NCBI RefSeq assembly: GCF_018320785.1
Contig: NC_054880.1
Coordinates: forward strand, 1,065,738 to 1,129,737
Origin: Cheilinus undulatus
Taxonomy: Eukaryota > Chordata > Actinopteri > Labriformes > Labridae
Direction of reading: 5' to 3'
DNA length: 64,000 nucleotides
The notes below the pieces were generated by a model. The model ran no database searches, had not been told where the DNA came from, and saw only the letters and a list, made by a program, of their open reading frames with translations. Position 1 is the first letter of the stretch. Each line of letters begins with the position of its first letter. Below are positions 59,602-64,000 of the stretch, piece after piece. Made by a program: the position numbers and the translations under genes.

Positions 59602-59961
59602 AGGTCACATATTATGCAAATACCTTTTAGAAAATTTGTGCTGAAACAAGCTGTTCTCATGATGTCATGTGGAGAATTAGCTCCGCCCCAAGGTTCAGTT
59701 GGCCCTCCCCATTTGGAAGAAAGTCCCACCCTCCTCTCTTGATCCTCATCACATCCATTTCCTGAGAGGGGCGGAGTCAGACAGCTCATCAACATTTAAA
59801 GCCACAGACAAAGAAACAGGGCTGAAAAAGAGGTTTTTTTTTTTTAACGATATGCAAAAATCCAATACTTAAGTGTTTTTTCAGCAACACACTTCACAGG
59901 CATATTTTAGGGACCTCTGAGAACAATATAAACTTGTCTTAAAGGGGGAAATATGTGACCT
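59602..59961. mobile_element. TTAA-target MITE
   Basis: Left end AGGTCACATATTATGC, right end ATATGTGACCT, inverted copies, flanked by TTAA at 59598-59601 and 59962-59965. TTAA targets are used by piggyBac and Kolobok-type elements. No transposase. Internal CTCCGCCCC and GGGGCGGAG are also inverted. Confidence 0.75.
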
Positions 59962-60393
59962 TTAAAAATACTGAAAGATCCCTTAAAATGTTTCATATAT
60001 ATAAAATGCTCAGCTCAGCAGGAAAGGCAAATGTCACCTGCACTTACTGTACATATTTTCTTTTCTTTTTTTTTTTGTTTGCAAGTTCATTTATCTTTGG
60101 TTAACTTCATCAAATATCCAAACAGAAAGTCAATCCTCCTTGGTTTAACATTACAAAAAAGTGAGATTCATCGTGAATATTTAGCTTCAGTTTTTTAGTT
60201 TGACTTAAATTGTTTTTCCAGTGTCTGACACTCCGTCATCATTCATTAATGTTTAATGTGAACCTCTTCTTTCAACTCCCTCAGCATCCGTTTCTACAGC
60301 CTCAACCTCTACGTTCTTATGTTTTAATTTAAAAAAAAAAAAAAAACAAGGTCCACACATCTGGTTTTCAGACTCAGTTTTGTATCTTTACTT

Positions 60394-63300
60394 TTAAAAT
60401 TCAACTTCATCGCCTTCGTTCTCAGCACAGAGTTCTGCAGAGAAAAAGAGAAGAGAGTTCAGTTCTGTCTGGAATCCTCCGTTTATGTTTCAGTTCATTC
60501 TTCTACGTCTGAACACGACTCACCGTGCTCTGAGTTGTAGTGGAAGTCTGGTTCTCCTGTGAAACCCAGACAGCCAGCCTGCTTCTTGAACTGTTCTATG
60601 TCTGACTCCTCCACGGTTGACTTGTTGGCTGGAAACCAACAAAAAAAGGGAAAGAGAATTAAAGAGATATTACAGAAATAATTGTCTTATTTGAGCTGTT
60701 TTTCTTACTCATCAGGTAAATAGCACGAGCATGGTTCATCTCCTCTGCGTTCTCATCAAGAATGCTGCTCATTCCCAGCTTCTGAAGAGTCCTGGGAAGG
60801 TCTGTGAAGGTGTAGTTGACGCTGGAGACCATACATCCCTCACAGGCTGGCAGGGAATTGGACTTGGTTGTGATGTTCCCCACTGAGGACAGAAAGCATG
60901 CAGATGAATGGACGAGCTGTCCCTTTATCTGGAGCACACTGTCAGCCTGCTCCTAGACTCAAATAAAGATGTAGTTCACTGCATGGTAGAGATGTGACCG
61001 TAATGTTAATTTCATCATAGACCCGTAAATAGAGAAACATGTGGAGTCTGTCTGTGGCTACCCTGAGCTTTACAACACAACGTGCCTGCTCTAACGGCAC
61101 AGGAATAAAAAGGATTCCAGATTTAGAAAATGACTTCCTTAAAGGGATACTTCAACATTTTGGCAAAATCGCCCATTGCCATAATCCCTTTTTGCTTTAG
61201 TTGTTGGTGCAAGCTTTTTTTAGATCTGGGGGAATGATAAACCAGCTGCTCAGCAAACGCTATGGAGACAGACGGTATTTTTTGCTTCCCCTCATCAAAC
61301 TCATCAAATACACAATCCAACAACTCCAAAACGCTCTCGTGGACAAGTTGTGCCCTGCACATTTACCACGCTTTGAGACGATCATGTAACATTATGAAAC
61401 AAAGTTGTTTCAGAGGCATATCCAAAGCCGGAACTACACTCCAGACATGGCTGCTGGGCGGAGTGATTTCAAAAGCGCACATTTAGTGCAGGTACTTCCG
61501 TCAACAAAACTTGAACTGAAGCCGGTCTGATCATGGCGGACTTTGTGATGGACAACGAGGACTACTTTTTTTTAACCAACCAAGACCCACACCCACACAG
61601 AAGAAGAGTTGCAGGTTTTGGAAGGAGAGAGAGCAAGAAGAGAGACCGAGGCTGCTGAACAGCCAGGAGCTGAGGAGAGACTCAGAGCCAGCATGGATTG
61701 GTGGTGTAAATGTAGGGCTTGCCAACCTATACCTACAGAAACAGTGTCTGTGCTGTTCTGATTGGTATTTGGTGCTACCATCAATTGAAAGGCTTGACCT
61801 ATCTGCCTCTGGTGAAGAGGACCGTGCAAGAACGTGTGTCACCACCTTGGAGGATTTTGCAGCCCTATCCAATCCTGCAGTCATTGAAACATTTTTCCAT
61901 CTACCAAAACTCAACTGGAAGAAATGACCCAGGCCGGCCGGAGCAAATGGGCAGTTGTCTGTCGATTAAGTTACTTATCTTGATGCATATCACACATAGT
62001 GTATAACTATTCTATAGTATAAACAAATTATGCATCACTCTTCTGCTTGTTACCGTAACATCTTACAATACGTGTATAAACCATGATTATGTAAGATGAT
62101 GCACATCACTCTGTAAACTTTTTCAAACTTTCCAAACTTTCTGCTACGTCCAGCCAATGATGAGGTGTGCACTGTGTCACTCCGCCCAGTGGTTTACTCG
62201 GAAAGTAGTTCAGAGTATTTGCTTCATGTGTGGTAATGTTACATAATTATACGTTATTTCATAGCGTGGTGAATGTGCAGGTCACAACTTGTCCACAGGA
62301 GCGTTTTGGAGTTGCTGGATTGTATGTTTGATGAATTTGATGAGGGGAAGCAAAAAATACCGTCTGTCTCCATAGCGTTAGCTGAGCAGCTGGTATACCA
62401 GTCCCCCAGATCTAGAAACAGCTTGCACTGACAACTAAAGCAAACAAACCTTTTATTAAGAAGAATTATGGCAATGGGCGATTTTGCCAAAACGTTGAAG
62501 TATCCCTTTAAACTCTCAGAAATGTGGAGGTAGCAGATAGAAAATCTGACATCTTGACCTGATCTGGCGCCTACATGGCCGACACTGCACGGTCAGATTT
62601 AAAGGAGTTGTTCAAAAATATTTACACAATTCAGTTGCATTTTTGTTTCAACATTCTTAGGGTGAATCCCATTTCTACCCCTTAACCCTTCCCCTTATAC
62701 CTTTGTGTACCTCTTCCCCTTGCCCCTTGAAACAAATTGATAAGTGGTAGGGGTGAAACCCGTCCTTTAAGAAACGAGACGCCACTTGATTGCTGTTGAT
62801 CATCACACATTGCTGATAAACAGCTGCGTCATCAGAGGTGACTATAAAGCTTTGACCATCACATTCATACTGCGTTGATCTTCTCCACTTATTTATGCAA
62901 TTAATAACACTCGTTTACACGTGTAGATAACAAAAATACAATAAACTTAAATCCTCCGTGGCTATAGATTAAATTTATGAGAAAATACAACTGTTGTGTT
63001 TTCTATAATCATTATGCCGAAAATATTTTTAATTTTTATCTTCATTATTTTTTCATTTATGCGTCTCCTTTGTAGTCTGTTGTGCCATTTCGCAATTGAA
63101 CGCAGTGGATGGAGGGGAAATTCATCATACCCCTTGGTTTCAAGTGTGTTCCTGAAAAATCTTTGTTTAAAGGGCTATGTAGCCCTTAGCCCTTGGCCCT
63201 ACCCCTCGATTCAGAAGAGAATTGGGACACGACTTCACCTGATGTGAATGCCCAAAACCAAGGGGCAGGGCTAAGATAAGGGCTTAGGGATAGAAATGGG

Positions 63301-64000
63301 ATTCATCCTTAGACTCACTGACTTCCAGAACCAGCATTTTAAACCTTCAGTGTCATGTCAGATCACGTGGCTTACTTTCCATATGTGCAACGCCATCCTC
63401 AACAGATATCGATACTTTGGCTTTCGAGGAATAGCAAGTTCCATTCCTGGAAAAAGAGAGAAAGTAAAATATTTAGAGTTCATACAGGTTCAGGTTGGAT
63501 TTTAGAGTTAGAAAGATTCTCTGTAAACTGTTGTGACTTAGCAGTTCAGCTTTTAAAGCTAGACAGAGAAATTAAGTAAGTTGGAGAGTCTATCCTCTCA
63601 GGCCCTGCCCTCCCCTCTTTTCCCTGTCTCCTTTTGTGGAATGTGCTACAGTCATCGGATTATGAATACCTTTTGTCAGTTTAGACATTAATATCTTGTC
63701 TTTGTGCTGTTGCGTTCCACTGTCCCAGATTTTTTGATATTCTTGTTTGTGATATGTGAGTAACTGATGTAATCATTCTGTAGATTATCGTATCAATTTG
63801 TAGATTATCACCACCATTTGGTGCTGGAAGAGCTTTACAGTGCATCTAGAAAGAACCCAGGAAAAAGAATATGAACTGATTGTTATATACTCACATCCTG
63901 TTTCTTTGGATCATGGCGAGGTCATTTGGGCCTGCTGGTCCCTGAGTCACGTTCATCCAGGAGCTCTGCATAATCTTCAGGATGGCGTTCAGGTCCTTAT
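60394..64000 (-). CDS. alpha-1-acid-glycoprotein-like lipocalin, 5' part off the window
   Basis: Paralogue of the gene at 41256, in the same orientation about 13 kb upstream of it. Visible exons: 63895-64000 (continues off the right edge), 63376-63446, 60709-60882, 60524-60628, 60394-60434. Every donor and acceptor fits GT-AG, and exon phases equal those of the complete gene; the 105-nt penultimate exon has the same length. Blocks: WMNVTQGPAGPNDLAMIQRN, then NGTCYSSKAKVSISVEDG, NSLPACEGCMVSSVNYTF, ESDIEQFKKQAGCLGFTGEP, and the end ELCAENEGDEVEF. Sequons NVT, NGT, NIT and NYT suggest heavier glycosylation than the neighbour. The signal peptide and GxW exon are missing from view. The 2.4-kb intron (60883-63375) holds two transposons. 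A secreted ligand carrier is inferred from the family. Confidence 0.85.
61143..62507 (+). mobile_element. TTAA-flanked element with long inverted ends
   Basis: Left end AGGGATACTTCAACATTTTG, right end AACGTTGAAGTATCCCT, flanked by TTAA (61139-61142 and 62508-62511). The inverted ends run for about 270 bp. The middle holds the remains of a gene with a P2X7-ballast-like domain. No transposase catalytic motif was seen. piggyBac or Kolobok type is inferred from the TTAA target. Confidence 0.75.
61533..61927 (+). pseudogene. P2X7 ballast-like domain relic inside the TTAA element
   Basis: Starts at ATG 61533 (MADFVMDNEDYFFLTNQD). After a shift near a run of T it continues as an acidic, helix-like stretch ending EERLRASMDW. 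Then comes WCKCRACQPIPTE, the Cys-rich signature shared with the P2X7 receptor C-terminal ballast domain (WCxCxxCxxMPT). A one-base shift near 61750 is needed to continue CLCCSDWYLVLPSIERLD and LEDFAALSNPAVIETFFHLP. It stops near 61927. Two shifts mean it is not expressed intact. The domain identity is from recalled motif spacing. Confidence 0.55.
62660..63308. mobile_element. Harbinger-like MITE
   Basis: Left end GGGTGAATCCCATTTCTACC, right end ATAGAAATGGGATTCATCC, inverted copies, flanked by TTA at 62657-62659 and 63309-63311, a PIF/Harbinger-type target. It lies in the same lipocalin intron as the TTAA element. Inner CCCTTGCCCCTT-type runs near both ends also pair. Confidence 0.75.

Noticed and set aside
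61123-61362. 79-codon minus-strand frame near the lipocalin exons
   Set aside because: Lies in the left inverted end of the TTAA element, and a mirrored frame occurs in its right end; not part of the lipocalin.
62996-63247. 83-codon forward frame
   Set aside because: Falls within the Harbinger-like MITE and has no family features.

Overview
The window looks like a piece of a teleost fish chromosome, probably a percomorph. Reasons: acidic-linker C2H2 zinc-finger genes of the fish type, a tandem pair of alpha-1-acid-glycoprotein-like lipocalins (the family of fish tributyltin- and tetrodotoxin-binding proteins), and a dense mix of hAT, Harbinger, Tc1/mariner and TTAA-target DNA elements with fish LINEs and tRNA-derived SINEs. 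The species cannot be named from the sequence. Every credible host gene reads on the minus strand.

Layout. 1-9580 is one continuous 34-bp satellite, cut by the left edge. Just right of it are a candidate minus-strand first coding exon (9895-9974) and a promoter-like segment with CCAAT and CRE sites, so the satellite may lie in an intron. 12774-13783 is the finger-bearing last exon of a six-finger C2H2 protein. 13953-15081 is a hAT element with its 8-bp target duplication and a nested SINE. 15946-18050 is a 15/16-bp tandem array with no stop codons in any plus frame. 19236-19934 is an 82-bp repeat with three-unit higher order. 23.0-26.4 kb is an odd structure: GC-rich hairpins, inverted arms of about 190 bp, and between them two 932-bp direct repeats 1270 bp apart. 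27.1-32.2 kb carries splice-bounded exons of an unrecognised minus-strand gene with a CRE promoter, a 40-bp minisatellite and a duplicated 27-nt exon. 35961-37906 is a 14-finger C2H2 exon followed by a frame-shifted remnant of a longer tail. A 100-N gap precedes a broken LINE (38590-41036).

41256-47117 is a complete six-exon lipocalin gene (212 aa, signal peptide, GxW motif, TATA box, poly(A) signal). Its introns hold RecQ-like helicase fragments, a LINE-2-like relic and a pentanucleotide microsatellite. 51.1-54.0 kb is a nest of transposons inside transposons. 54167-54259 is a second RecQ-like sequence, here shaped like a first exon with its own promoter-like upstream region. 60394-64000 is the 3' part of a second lipocalin gene, with identical exon phases, running off the right edge. 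Its largest visible intron contains a TTAA-flanked element carrying a relic of the P2X7 ballast domain, and a Harbinger-type MITE.

The two zinc-finger genes (probable nuclear DNA-binding regulators) and the two lipocalins (probable secreted plasma carriers) are each local paralogue pairs. Nothing links the two families functionally. Most other sequence is mobile or tandem-repeat DNA, and many long open frames in it are artefacts.
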